A stretch of DNA of 14,749 nucleotides from JAUXFK01 sp034189035 (GTDB lineage: Bacteria > Desulfobacterota > UBA8473), in contig JAXHVA010000100.1 in NCBI GenBank assembly GCA_034189035.1, positions 1-14,749 on the forward strand. The letters run 5' to 3'. Positions within the stretch are counted from its first letter, which is position 1. Each line of letters begins with the position of its first letter. The position numbers were made by a program, and so were the translations under genes. Under the pieces are notes generated by a model. It saw only the letters and a program-made list of their open reading frames with translations, had not been told where the DNA came from and did not search any database. This document shows, piece after piece, positions 6,702 through 14,745 of this stretch.

Positions 6702-6740
6702 TTAGAATTTTAGATGATATATTTAGGAAATGGGATTGTG

Positions 6741-7475
6741 ATGCATATCATTTCACAGTTGTTTTGTATCCTTGTTGTTGTTTTTATGTCATCACGAGCT
6801 TCGGCTGATGATATCGATTTTCAAATCGATATGACGCAATCACATTTTGAAAGATTCAGTCAGGAACTGGGCACTTCTTTGAGTTATAAGGGATTTGGAC
6901 CTGCTGAGCCGATCGGAATATTCGGATTTGATGTTGGTCTTGAGGTTTCAGCAGCTGATATCAATGAGGATTCGGATTTTTGGCAGAGCGCTACAGAAGA
7001 TTCAGATATGCCCGGTTTGATACCCATACCCAAGATATACATAAAAAAAGGACTCCCTTCCAAGATGGATATAGGGCTTATCTATAGTAAGGTCTATGAT
7101 TCAAATATATCGATTATAGGGGCAGAATTGAAGTATGCAATAGCAGAGGGATCGATGACTTCTGCTGCGGTTGCCCTAAGGGGGATGTATACCAGCCTCT
7201 TAGGTGTAGATCAATTGAATCTCGATACATATGGATTTGACTTCTCAATCAGTAAATGGTTTTTGAATATGACCCCGTTTGGTGGTGTAGGAGCGGTCTG
7301 GATCAACAGCAAGCCCAAAAGTCTCCCAGCGGGTTTAAATCTAGACAAAGAGGACATAACTCTGGTAAGGTTCTTTGCAGGGACCTCCTTTAGATTATCT
7401 GTATTGAATATAACAGCAGATGTTGAATATACGAAAATTTCGATTTTTAGCTTAAAGGTTGGAATACTCTTCTAA
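6741..7475 (+). CDS. Secreted, probable outer-membrane beta-barrel protein
   Basis: From ATG 6741 this is a 244-residue protein with a clear signal peptide: MHIISQLFCILVVVFMSSRA then SADD, so cleavage near ASA-DD is likely. ATG 6714 would add nine residues but lies only about 6 bases after the predicted transcription start and has no ribosome-binding site. AGGAAA (6725-6730) precedes 6741. The mature part is rich in alternating polar/hydrophobic segments with aromatic residues (for example IDIGLIYSK-like strands and a terminal VGILF). A final Phe is common for proteins inserted by the BAM machinery. I see no enzyme motif and cannot name the family. It has its own sigma-70 promoter. The ABC operon begins about 215 bases downstream, so shared function with that envelope system is possible but unproven. 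Confidence 0.7.
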   Translation: MHIISQLFCILVVVFMSSRASADDIDFQIDMTQSHFERFSQELGTSLSYKGFGPAEPIGIFGFDVGLEVSAADINEDSDFWQSATEDSDMPGLIPIPKIYIKKGLPSKMDIGLIYSKVYDSNISIIGAELKYAIAEGSMTSAAVALRGMYTSLLGVDQLNLDTYGFDFSISKWFLNMTPFGGVGAVWINSKPKSLPAGLNLDKEDITLVRFFAGTSFRLSVLNITADVEYTKISIFSLKVGILF

Positions 7476-7691
7476 AACTCTTTATTCATCAGGAAGCTCA
7501 ATTCATTTTATCAACCTTTCTTGCCAGATGTCCATTTTAGTATTGAGCAATATTATTCTCATATCAATAAAGGTCTGAAACGTTGGAGCCTCTTTGGGTT
7601 TCGATCCTCAGGGTTGATTCCTAGGTAAAAGTGGCACCTTTCGGCAATTAAAGAGAAAAAAACCAGTTTAAAAAATAGAAGGATAGATCCA
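7476..7691. other. Spacer before the ABC operon
   Basis: About 215 bases with no ORF. It should contain the promoter of the ABC operon, but no well-spaced -35/-10 pair is evident. TGGCAC at 7632-7637 resembles half of a sigma-54 site without a proper GC partner. Confidence 0.35.
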
Positions 7692-8633
7692 ATGATACTC
7701 GTCGAAAACCTAACAAAATACTACGGACGAACTCCTGCAATTAAAGGATTGACTTTTACTGTTCAAAAGGGAGAGGTCCTTGGGTTTTTAGGCCCTAATG
7801 GAGCTGGCAAGACCACAACGATGAGGATATTGAGTTGCTTTATGCCAGCTTCAAAAGGGAAGGCAGAAGTGGCAGGCTTCGATGTATTTAAAGATTCTCT
7901 TGAAGTGAGAAAAAGAGTAGGATACCAACCTGAAAATGTCCCCTTATACAATGACATGTCAACTTCAGCGTATCTAAGCTTCGTGGCTGAAATAAAAGGC
8001 GTTAATAGAAGAGAAAGAAAGAGAAGTATAGAAAAGGTCATGGATGAGTGTGGAATATCGGATGTTTCTCGTAAACTTATTGGGAAGCTATCAAAGGGGT
8101 ACAGACAGAGGATTGGTATTGCCCATGCCCTCATCAATGACCCTGATGTCCTTATCTTAGATGAACCTACTATTGGCCTCGATCCTAGGCAGATAAAAGA
8201 GATAAGAGGCCTTATTAAGAGCCTCGCAGGGAAAAGAACGATTATACTCAGCACCCATATCCTCCCAGAGGTAAGTATGACCTGCCAAAGAGTGATTATA
8301 ATCAATGAGGGAAAGCTAGTTGCTATAGATACACCGGATAACCTGGCTACGAGCTTTAAAAAGGCTTCAAAGATTCTTTTAGAAATTGAAGGGCCTCCTG
8401 AGGATGTAGTGCAAGAACTAAAAGGAATCGATGGTGTTGTAAATATTGAGAAGAAGGACCCTCTATACGAAGGGGCATTCACTTATTTCGTTGACTCTAC
8501 GATGGCCCGAGATTTACGCAAGGATATCTTTACGACGATATCAAAGAATGGCTGGATACTTACTCAGATGCGTACCATGGATATGACTTTAGAGGACATA
8601 TTTTTAAAATTGGTTACAAAAGAAAGGGCATAA
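7692..8633 (+). CDS. ABC transporter ATPase, GldA-like
   Basis: A 313-residue ATP-binding subunit that should power the permease encoded next to it. All nucleotide-binding motifs are intact: Walker A GPNGAGKT (residues 34-41), Q-loop Gln79, signature LSKGYRQR (133-140), Walker B VLILDE (153-158) and H-loop STHIL with His189. About 80 residues after the ATPase core form the C-terminal extension usual in ABC-2 export ATPases of the GldA/NosF/CcmA type. GAAGGA about 9 bases before the ATG is the ribosome-binding site. It is the first gene of a tight four-gene operon with an ABC-2 permease, a GldG-like protein and a DUF4340 protein, which is the arrangement seen in GldA-F-G-type systems. The substrate is unknown. 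Gliding should not be assumed, as no other gld gene is present. Confidence 0.92.
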   Translation: MILVENLTKYYGRTPAIKGLTFTVQKGEVLGFLGPNGAGKTTTMRILSCFMPASKGKAEVAGFDVFKDSLEVRKRVGYQPENVPLYNDMSTSAYLSFVAEIKGVNRRERKRSIEKVMDECGISDVSRKLIGKLSKGYRQRIGIAHALINDPDVLILDEPTIGLDPRQIKEIRGLIKSLAGKRTIILSTHILPEVSMTCQRVIIINEGKLVAIDTPDNLATSFKKASKILLEIEGPPEDVVQELKGIDGVVNIEKKDPLYEGAFTYFVDSTMARDLRKDIFTTISKNGWILTQMRTMDMTLEDIFLKLVTKERA

Positions 8634-8636
8634 AAG

Positions 8637-9407
8637 ATGAAGAATACATATGCAATCCTTAAAAAAGAACTGAAATCATATTTTATGTCCCCAATCGCAT
8701 ATATCGTGATATTCGTATTCTCTATAATCTCCGGCTATTTTTTTTCGAGTATCTTTGCTTTTTTTAGCATTATATGTGCCCGATCGATTAATAATACCTA
8801 CTTACAGACAGGTTTGAATATTACGGATGGAGTGGTTACCCCTACTATTTCAACGCTCAGCATCATAGTACTATTCATAATGCCATTTTTGACAATGAGA
8901 TTGTTTGCTGAAGAAAAAAAATCCGGTTCGTTCGAACTACTCCTGACGTTTCCCCTAAGGGATATGGAGATTATATTAGGGAAATTTGTGGCATGTTTCA
9001 TCACCTTCATTGTGATGTTAATCCCTACCATTTTTTATCAAGTAATCGTTTTTTCTATAGGCAACCCAGAGTTAGGACCTGTGATATCCGGCTATCTGGG
9101 GATTATCCTCCTCGGGGCATCCTTTATCTCAGTGGGCATACTCGCTTCAACCCTGACAGAAAATCAGATTATCGCTGCAGTGGTGACCTTTGGGGTCTTG
9201 TTGCTCTTCTGGATTATTCGATGGGGGGCTGATTATTCAGGGCCAATTCTCTCAGAGATCCTTATTCAGATCTCTATATTAGAACATTATCAGGAATTTG
9301 CAAAGGGAGTCATAAATACCCATGATATACTCTTCTACCTCCTCTTCTCTTTTTTCTTTCTCTTCTTAACCGAGAAATCATTAGAATCTAAAAAATGGAG
9401 AAGTTAA
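8637..9407 (+). CDS. ABC-2 type permease, GldF-like
   Basis: A 256-residue integral membrane protein with about six transmembrane segments, near residues 18-45, 72-88, 110-137, 150-170, 176-194 and 232-248. The N-terminus (AILKKELKSYFMSPIAYIVI) is the amphipathic entry helix and first span typical of GldF/NosY-type ABC-2 permeases. The loop FAEEKKSGSFELLLTFPLRD after span 2 is the coupling region expected to contact the ATPase. HYQEFAKGVINTHDI near the C-terminus matches the conserved F-x-x-G-V-I-x-x-D stretch of that group. It starts 3 bases after the ATPase stop, so the two are co-translated. It works in the inner membrane as the channel part of an exporter whose cargo cannot be told from sequence. 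Confidence 0.88.
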   Translation: MKNTYAILKKELKSYFMSPIAYIVIFVFSIISGYFFSSIFAFFSIICARSINNTYLQTGLNITDGVVTPTISTLSIIVLFIMPFLTMRLFAEEKKSGSFELLLTFPLRDMEIILGKFVACFITFIVMLIPTIFYQVIVFSIGNPELGPVISGYLGIILLGASFISVGILASTLTENQIIAAVVTFGVLLLFWIIRWGADYSGPILSEILIQISILEHYQEFAKGVINTHDILFYLLFSFFFLFLTEKSLESKKWRS

Positions 9408-9409
9408 GA

Positions 9410-10795
9410 ATGCATAGAAAATATTTCTCATTGAATCGATCTGCCCGATATGGAACGAATGCGTTAGTAATGATTTTGATTGTCTTTGGCATCGTTGTCC
9501 TTATTGGGACAATATCGATGAGGCATCATTTCAGGTTTGACCTGACACAGAAAAAGAGGCATACCCTTTCAGACGAGACGCTAAAAGTCCTCAATTCTGT
9601 CAAATCAGAGGTCAGTGCCATTGCTTTTTACCAGGAAAATTCCGCTGATTGGAAAAAAGCAGAAGGGCTTCTTAAACTGTATCGATATAGAAACAACAAT
9701 TTCAAGTATCGTTTCGTGGATCCTGACAGAAACCCTGCATTGGCAAAGGACTATGGAATCATTGATTATGGCGCTATCATCCTTAAAAGCGGAAAGAACG
9801 AGAGCAGGGTTTCCTGGGGAAATGAAGAGAAGATTACCAATGCTTTGCTTAAAGTCATACGGGATAAAAAGAAGGTGCTTTACTTTCTTAAAGGTCATGG
9901 AGAGAACGACATTAAAAGACTCGCATATAAGGATGGATATGGTGAGACGAAAAAGGTATTGCAGGGACAGAATTACGAAGTCAAGGAATTGAGCCTTTTA
10001 AATACCAAAGATATTCCGAAAGATGCCTCAGTCTTTATTATAAGCGGTCCCCAGAAAGAACTCCTTGAAAATGAGTTAAAGGCAATCAAGGCCTATATAC
10101 AAAGAGGGGCCAATCTTTTGATTATGATCGACCCGTTTTTTGTTCCAGGATTAGCAATTTTTATGGAGCAGTATAATATAAGATTCAATGAGGATATTGT
10201 TATAGATGAATTGAGTCAGCTTTTCGGTGGAAACTATCTCATGCCGATAGTGTCCGACTATGAATATCACAGAATCACGAAAGACTTCAATATTAACACT
10301 CTCTTCCCTTTGGCACGATCTATTCAAATCATCAAAAAGGTTAAAGAAGGTATTAGAGTAGAGCCCCTGATAAAGACAAACGAGGGAACCTGGGGAGAGA
10401 CAGATAAGGAAAAGCTTGATCAGGGTAAGGCCTTCTTTGAAAAGGAAAAAGACAATAAGGGACCATTGATAATAGCAGCTGTGGTTACAATAAAAGACGT
10501 GAATAAAAATAAAGATAAAACGGTATCAAGGATGGTGGTATTTGGAGATTCCGACTTTGCTAACAACAGCTATATCAATGTGTTGGGCAATAAGGATATC
10601 TTTTTGAATACGATCAATTGGCTGGCCGAGGATGAGGATTTAATCTCTATACGAGCCAAAGATCCTGATTACCTTCCGGTTATCCTGTCAAAGACCATGG
10701 GAAGGGTTATCTTTTATGTGCCGGTAGTTATTATACCTGTTTTGATTTTGAGTTTGGGTGTAATCGTTATGATTCTCAAGAGACGGAGAAATTGA
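9410..10795 (+). CDS. GldG-like ABC auxiliary protein
   Basis: From ATG 9410 this is a 461-residue protein. I prefer it to ATG 9395 because GGAG (9397-9400) lies 9 bases upstream of 9410, whereas nothing like a ribosome site precedes 9395. One transmembrane span near residues 16-36 is followed by FRFDLTQKKRHTLSDET (41-57), the family's entry motif, a large presumably periplasmic domain with GHGEND (162-167), and VVFGDSDFANN further on. A second span lies near 433-456 and ends in KRRRN. This is the layout of GldG (ABC_transp_aux). The gene overlaps or abuts the permease end (9407) and is coupled to the DUF4340 gene. In the Gld system this protein is required with GldA and GldF, but its molecular role is unknown. 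Confidence 0.85.
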   Translation: MHRKYFSLNRSARYGTNALVMILIVFGIVVLIGTISMRHHFRFDLTQKKRHTLSDETLKVLNSVKSEVSAIAFYQENSADWKKAEGLLKLYRYRNNNFKYRFVDPDRNPALAKDYGIIDYGAIILKSGKNESRVSWGNEEKITNALLKVIRDKKKVLYFLKGHGENDIKRLAYKDGYGETKKVLQGQNYEVKELSLLNTKDIPKDASVFIISGPQKELLENELKAIKAYIQRGANLLIMIDPFFVPGLAIFMEQYNIRFNEDIVIDELSQLFGGNYLMPIVSDYEYHRITKDFNINTLFPLARSIQIIKKVKEGIRVEPLIKTNEGTWGETDKEKLDQGKAFFEKEKDNKGPLIIAAVVTIKDVNKNKDKTVSRMVVFGDSDFANNSYINVLGNKDIFLNTINWLAEDEDLISIRAKDPDYLPVILSKTMGRVIFYVPVVIIPVLILSLGVIVMILKRRRN

Positions 10796-10797
10796 AC

Positions 10798-12564
10798 ATG
10801 AAGAAACTGATTGTACCAGGACTCATATTACTCCTTCTTGGTATATATTTCTACATCTATGAGGTGAAAGAGGGACAAAAAAGGAAAGTTGCAAAAGAGG
10901 AGGAAAAGAAAGTATTTCTCTTTACGCCCCAAAATCTAGAGGAGCTTCAGTTTAAGACAAAAAAAGGAACCATACGAATTAACAAGGAAAAAGGAAAATG
11001 GACAATAAATGAACCAATAGTAGGAAATGGCGACAATGAATCGATTGAAGAGATATTGATGATTCTTAAAAATGTCGAGTTTGAACGAATAATCGATGAA
11101 GATGCAGATAATCTTAATAAATACGGTCTTCACTCGCCTTCATTGGAAATCACCCTAAAAGAGAAGGAGAGCCCCCAAAGCAAGAGAGTAATATTAGGGG
11201 ATAAAAACCCTACAGGCACCTATGTTTACCTCAAGAAAGAAAACTCACCTTTGATCATGCTTCTTGATACAAGAATCAAAGATATTTTGGATAATGACCT
11301 CTACTATTACAGGGACAAAAGGACCCTGAAATTCAAACGAGAAGATATTAAAAGGCTTTGTTTGAAGTATAACGATGGGAAGGCAGAATTAGCGCTTGAT
11401 GAGAAAGGGAATTGGAGAATCATAGATCCTATAGAGGCAAAGGCAGATGGAAGACGTATTGGGGGTTTGTTAGAGGGACTTGTGAATTCGAAAGTGGAGG
11501 AGTTTATCGAAGAACGTGCTGATGATTTAAACAAATACGGTCTTGCTCACACGAATAAGGAGATCACTTTCTTTACAGATCAAAGAGATATTGCTCTGTC
11601 ACTCCTTTTGGGAAATAAAAAAGAAACGAGTGGTAATACGTATGCAAAACTTGGAGATGCGGAGAATGTCTTTTTGATTTCAGAGGACTCTTATAAAGGC
11701 TACCCAAATTCTCTATTCGACCTCATGGATAAGACAGTATTAGATTTTAAAAAGGAAGAGATAGAGAGGATTGAGCTTCTCTTTTCTAATGAGGAAACAG
11801 TACTAAGAAAAGAGGTGGATGGCCATTGGAACATAATACGCCCCATAAAGGCAAAGGCAGATGATTTTGAGGTCAATGATCTCCTCGAAGCACTATCAGA
11901 TATAGAGGCTATAGGGTTTCTTGGAAATGGTTCTGATTTGACGGAAAGATATAATTTTAAAAGCCCCCTGCTTAAGATCAGTATATCACAAAAAAACAAA
12001 ACCCCCCCCTTACAACTGGCTATAATTACACAAGGGGATTATGGAAAAGACCTACTTGCAAGGGCTGGGAATGGAAATATCATCTATCAATTACAATTCC
12101 AAACCCTTGACGATCTCAACAAGACATCTTATAATTTAAGAGATAGGAAACTTCTTTCTTTTGATACAGAAGCGGTAGCAAAGATTCAGATCAAGTATCC
12201 TGATAAGATAATCACATTAACATCGCATAATGGGGATTGGATGGCTATTGAACCAAAGAAAAAAAACCTTGATAATTCATTTGTTATTTCACTTCTGTGG
12301 GATATCAGGCTCCTTAGGTTCAAAGAGATAATCGCTGAAAACGGCAAGAAGCCACTTATCAACGTTTTCAATAGACCAAATATAGAGATCGCTTTATGGG
12401 ATAAAAAAGAGAAAAAGATCGACTCTCTTTATATCGGAGAAAGGTCGGCTGACAAGAACATCGTTTATGCTGGGGTGGGTTCTTTACCAACTCTATACAG
12501 CGTTGATGCACAATTCTTGGAAAAAATACCAAAAGGTATAGATGATATTATATTCGGTCTATGA
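10798..12564 (+). CDS. DUF4340 protein with four tandem repeats
   Basis: From ATG 10798 this is a 588-residue protein. GGAG at 10785-10788 lies 9 bases upstream, the same spacing as in the previous gene, so the TTG at 10792 is less likely. One N-terminal membrane anchor (VPGLILLLLGIYFYIY, residues 6-21) precedes a large, probably periplasmic, lysine-rich domain. The domain has four copies of a unit centred on G-x-W-x-I-x-x-P: Trp68, Trp206, Trp344 and Trp481, spaced 138, 138 and 137 residues. In three copies NKYG or RYNF (about 107, 245, 384) follows 38-40 residues after the Trp. DUF4340 proteins often follow GldG-like genes, and function is unknown. The stop overlaps the operon terminator. 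Repeat 4 is more divergent than the first three. Confidence 0.85.
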   Translation: MKKLIVPGLILLLLGIYFYIYEVKEGQKRKVAKEEEKKVFLFTPQNLEELQFKTKKGTIRINKEKGKWTINEPIVGNGDNESIEEILMILKNVEFERIIDEDADNLNKYGLHSPSLEITLKEKESPQSKRVILGDKNPTGTYVYLKKENSPLIMLLDTRIKDILDNDLYYYRDKRTLKFKREDIKRLCLKYNDGKAELALDEKGNWRIIDPIEAKADGRRIGGLLEGLVNSKVEEFIEERADDLNKYGLAHTNKEITFFTDQRDIALSLLLGNKKETSGNTYAKLGDAENVFLISEDSYKGYPNSLFDLMDKTVLDFKKEEIERIELLFSNEETVLRKEVDGHWNIIRPIKAKADDFEVNDLLEALSDIEAIGFLGNGSDLTERYNFKSPLLKISISQKNKTPPLQLAIITQGDYGKDLLARAGNGNIIYQLQFQTLDDLNKTSYNLRDRKLLSFDTEAVAKIQIKYPDKIITLTSHNGDWMAIEPKKKNLDNSFVISLLWDIRLLRFKEIIAENGKKPLINVFNRPNIEIALWDKKEKKIDSLYIGERSADKNIVYAGVGSLPTLYSVDAQFLEKIPKGIDDIIFGL

Positions 12565-12606
12565 AAATCAAAAACCTGATTTTCATAGACCGAATATATT
12601 TTTTTT
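12549..12606 (+). terminator. Strong intrinsic terminator overlapping the DUF4340 stop
   Basis: A perfect 22-bp stem (12549-12570 with 12577-12598) around a 6-base loop is followed by eight T residues (12599-12606). The left arm includes the last codons and TGA (12562-12564) of the DUF4340 gene. It ends the ABC operon. Confidence 0.92.
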
Positions 12607-12608
12607 CT

Positions 12609-12815
12609 ATAATGATTATTAACTTAACTCAATAGAAGCGGCAACATTGCTACGCGTTCAGTTTATCTATATCATTGGAGTGAGAGTTAAGTAAGAGAAA
12701 AGATGTGATTTTGCAGGGGTATACTGTAATTACCTCTGCTGTAGCCGTTTTTTTTTCCGCAAGGAAGTCAATAATCATTTTATCTATTTTAGGAGTGACA
12801 ATAAAAAGGAGGAAT
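12609..12815 (+). promoter_or_regulatory. rpoZ leader with hairpin and T9 run
   Basis: GCAGGGGTA (12713-12721) pairs with TACCTCTGC (12731-12739), with one G-T wobble. A run of nine T residues follows at 12748-12756, 8 bases after the stem, before the rpoZ ribosome site. It could be an attenuator-like structure or a terminator with an offset T tract. TATACT at 12720-12725 could be a -10 box but lacks a -35. The rest of the stretch is AT-rich with no gene. Confidence 0.35.
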
Positions 12816-13085
12816 ATGGCTAGAGTAACCGTTGAAGACTGTCTGAAGCAAGAAGAAAATCGTTTTCTCCTTATTCATCTGGCAACTAAGAGGGTTAGAC
12901 AGCTATTAAAGGGTTCAAAACCCCTTGTGAATGCACCAGAGAACAAAGAGATCATTCTGGCCCTAAGAGAAATCGCTGCTGGTAAAGTTATCAGAAGGGA
13001 AAAGCCCCTTTCATTGGATAACCATACAGATAAAAGTAATACCACACAAGAAGAGGTACAAACAGAAGCAGAAACAGAAAAATAG
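12816..13085 (+). CDS. rpoZ: RNA polymerase omega subunit
   Basis: An 89-residue protein starting MARVTVEDCLKQEENRFLLI, then HLATKRVRQLLKGSKPLV and NKEIILALREIAAGKVI. These are the conserved omega motifs: the MARxTVEDC start, the N-R/P-F-x-L hydrophobic helix, the R-x-R-Q-L-x-x-G turn and the K-E/P-x-x-x-A-L-R-E-I-A segment. Omega binds the C-terminus of the beta-prime subunit and helps RNA polymerase assemble. The C-terminal 20 or so residues are a polar, acidic tail. AAGGAGG (12806-12812) precedes ATG 12816 with an unusually short 3-base gap. An upstream in-frame GTG at 12705 would add an unrelated hydrophobic stretch and is rejected as the start. The gmk gene that often accompanies rpoZ is absent. 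Confidence 0.9.
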   Translation: MARVTVEDCLKQEENRFLLIHLATKRVRQLLKGSKPLVNAPENKEIILALREIAAGKVIRREKPLSLDNHTDKSNTTQEEVQTEAETEK

Positions 13086-13094
13086 TTTTTCTGT
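13074..13094 (+). terminator. Hairpin with the rpoZ stop codon as its loop
   Basis: ACAGAAAAA (13074-13082) and TTTTTCTGT (13086-13094) are perfect 9-bp complements, and the three loop bases are the TAG stop. The stem is AT-rich and T residues follow only in scattered groups, so termination strength is uncertain. Confidence 0.4.
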
Positions 13095-13375
13095 ATTCTT
13101 CTTTGATTATCTCATTTTGTAAAGGGATTGCGAATAGTAGATAAGTGATTTTATAGATAGGGTTACTAAAAGATCATTATCGAATTAAGTTAAAGAGGTA
13201 GAGAGAATAGTGAGTGTCTATCCATGAATAGAGCAATTTTCTTTAAAGTCAATGAAGGGAGAAGGATTAAAATCTGAGCCTGACACTGAAATAGGGGGAA
13301 AAGGTCAATTTATGGATAGACATTATTGCATTTTTCGTACATTTCATAGAGATTTTAAAGCAGAAGGTAGCATAA
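13095..13375 (+). promoter_or_regulatory. dnaJ leader with spaced inverted repeat
   Basis: TGTCTATCCAT (13215-13225) and ATGGATAGACA (13312-13322) are perfect complements separated by 86 bases. Pairing extends by a few bases on each side with a single mismatch. AGAAGGT just before ATG 13376 is the ribosome site. No CIRCE element (TTAGCACTC/GAGTGCTAA) or good sigma-32 promoter is visible. No gene is supportable in this stretch. Confidence 0.45.
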
Positions 13376-14464
13376 ATGGAAAAACGAGATTACTATCAAA
13401 TCCTGGGGGTAAAAAGAGATGCAAGTGATGATGAATTGAAGAAGAAATATAGAAAACTTGCAATGAAGTACCATCCAGACAGAAATCCTGAAGACAAAGA
13501 AGCAGAAGAGAAATTTAAGGAAACAGCAGAGGCTTACGAGGTTTTAAGAGATCCACAAAAAAGGCGGCTTTATGACCAGTATGGCCATGAAGGGTTAAGA
13601 GGAGCAGGATTTAGGGGTTTCTCTGGCTTTGAAGATATATTCTCAACATTTGGAGATATATTTGAAGACTTTTTCGGTTTCGGGACAACGCGAAGAAGAT
13701 CTACTGTCAGAAGAGGCTCGGATTTGCGTTATGATCTCAACCTATCATTTGAGGAAGCAGCCTTTGGTAAAGAAACCGAGATAGAGATCTTTAAACCTGT
13801 TCAGTGCGATACATGTGAGGGAAATGGCTCACAGCCAGGAACATATCCTGTGAATTGTCCTAGTTGTGAAGGAAAAGGTCAGGTAATCCGTTCACAAGGG
13901 TTTTTTACGATAAGTACGACATGCCACCACTGTAATGGTGAGGGAAAGATTATTGCCAATCCTTGTAAAGAGTGTGATGGTACTGGAAAGGTAAAGAAGA
14001 AGAAAAAAGTATCGGTAAAGATCCCAGGAGGAGTTGAAAGCGGATCCCGTTTAAGGCTCAGAGGAGAGGGTGAAGCAGGTTTAAAAGGAGGTATTTCAGG
14101 GGATCTCTATGTTGTTTTGCATGTAGAAGATCACCCTTTTTTTGAGAGGCAAGGTAATGATGTTATATGCCAAATCCCTATATCTTTTACACAGGCGGCA
14201 TTAGGAGCTGAAATAGATGTCCCGACATTAAATGGTACAAAAAAAATACAAGTCCCAAAAGGAACGCAATCTGGACATATTTTCCGTTTAAAAGGAGAAG
14301 GCACCTATAATTTCAGGGGAGGTCCCAGGGGGAGTCAGATTGTCCAGGTCATCGTAAAGACTCCGACCAAATTGAGTAAAAAGCAAGAGGAGTTATTGAG
14401 GGAGCTTGCTAAACTTAGTGGAGAAGAGACCCCACCAAAAAGGCGATTCTTCAAGAACAGTTAG
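13376..14464 (+). CDS. dnaJ: Chaperone DnaJ (Hsp40)
   Basis: A 362-residue type I DnaJ, the co-chaperone that delivers unfolded clients to DnaK and stimulates its ATPase. The J domain occupies residues 1-70 with the HPD motif at 33-35. A Gly/Phe-rich linker (about 71-105) follows. The zinc domain has four CxxCxGxG-type motifs: Cys144/147, Cys161/164, Cys183/186 and Cys197/200. The two client-binding beta domains run to about 330 and a helical dimerisation tail completes the protein. All key residues are present. ATG 13376 has AGAAGGT about 8 bases upstream. dnaK and grpE are not adjacent in this window. The gene follows rpoZ in the same direction with about 290 bases between, so separate transcription is likely. 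Confidence 0.95.
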   Translation: MEKRDYYQILGVKRDASDDELKKKYRKLAMKYHPDRNPEDKEAEEKFKETAEAYEVLRDPQKRRLYDQYGHEGLRGAGFRGFSGFEDIFSTFGDIFEDFFGFGTTRRRSTVRRGSDLRYDLNLSFEEAAFGKETEIEIFKPVQCDTCEGNGSQPGTYPVNCPSCEGKGQVIRSQGFFTISTTCHHCNGEGKIIANPCKECDGTGKVKKKKKVSVKIPGGVESGSRLRLRGEGEAGLKGGISGDLYVVLHVEDHPFFERQGNDVICQIPISFTQAALGAEIDVPTLNGTKKIQVPKGTQSGHIFRLKGEGTYNFRGGPRGSQIVQVIVKTPTKLSKKQEELLRELAKLSGEETPPKRRFFKNS

Positions 14465-14524
14465 GATAATAACAATTACTTAGAAATCATCCAATATCGG
14501 ATGTAATGTAAGGATTAAAAATAC

Positions 14525-14561
14525 ATTGAGTCCCCCATAATCCCTAATTGGGGGACTCAAT
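14525..14561 (+). terminator. Terminator-like hairpin after dnaJ
   Basis: ATTGAGTCCCCCA (14525-14537) pairs perfectly over 13 bp with TGGGGGACTCAAT (14549-14561) around an 11-base loop. The stem is GC-rich in its core and lies 60 bases after the dnaJ stop, but no T tract follows. Confidence 0.6.
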
Positions 14562-14690
14562 ATCTACTAACCTGCCAAAAGTTTGTATAATGATTCTGAA
14601 TGACGAATCCCTATCAATAAATCCCTAATTAAGGCCTGCTGAATAAGCGTTAATGAGTTGATATATTTATTTATATGTGTTAATAGGTTG

Positions 14691-14745
14691 GCCGAAAGTG
14701 CAAGCAATTTTGCATGTTTCTTCAAAAACCCTTGCACCAATCGGC
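14691..14745. repeat. Inverted repeat near the right edge
   Basis: GCCGA (14691-14695) plus GTGCAAG (14698-14704) pair with CTTGCAC (14731-14737) plus TCGGC (14741-14745), leaving a 26-base loop and a small internal bulge. No gene is visible around it. It may be an insertion-element end. Confidence 0.5.

Noticed and set aside
7632..7650. Sigma-54 promoter before the ABC operon
   Set aside because: TGGCAC is present but the GC of the -12 element is at the wrong spacing and TTGC is not matched.
7763..8482. 239-codon minus-strand ORF opposite the ABC ATPase
   Set aside because: It is a shadow of the plus-strand ATPase, which carries all ABC motifs. Its translation has no recognisable domain.
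12705..12815. N-terminal extension of rpoZ from GTG 12705
   Set aside because: It adds an unrelated hydrophobic stretch ahead of the typical MARVTVEDC omega start, which has its own AAGGAGG.
13095..13375. CIRCE or sigma-32 control of dnaJ
   Set aside because: Neither TTAGCACTC/GAGTGCTAA nor a well-formed heat-shock promoter could be found by eye.
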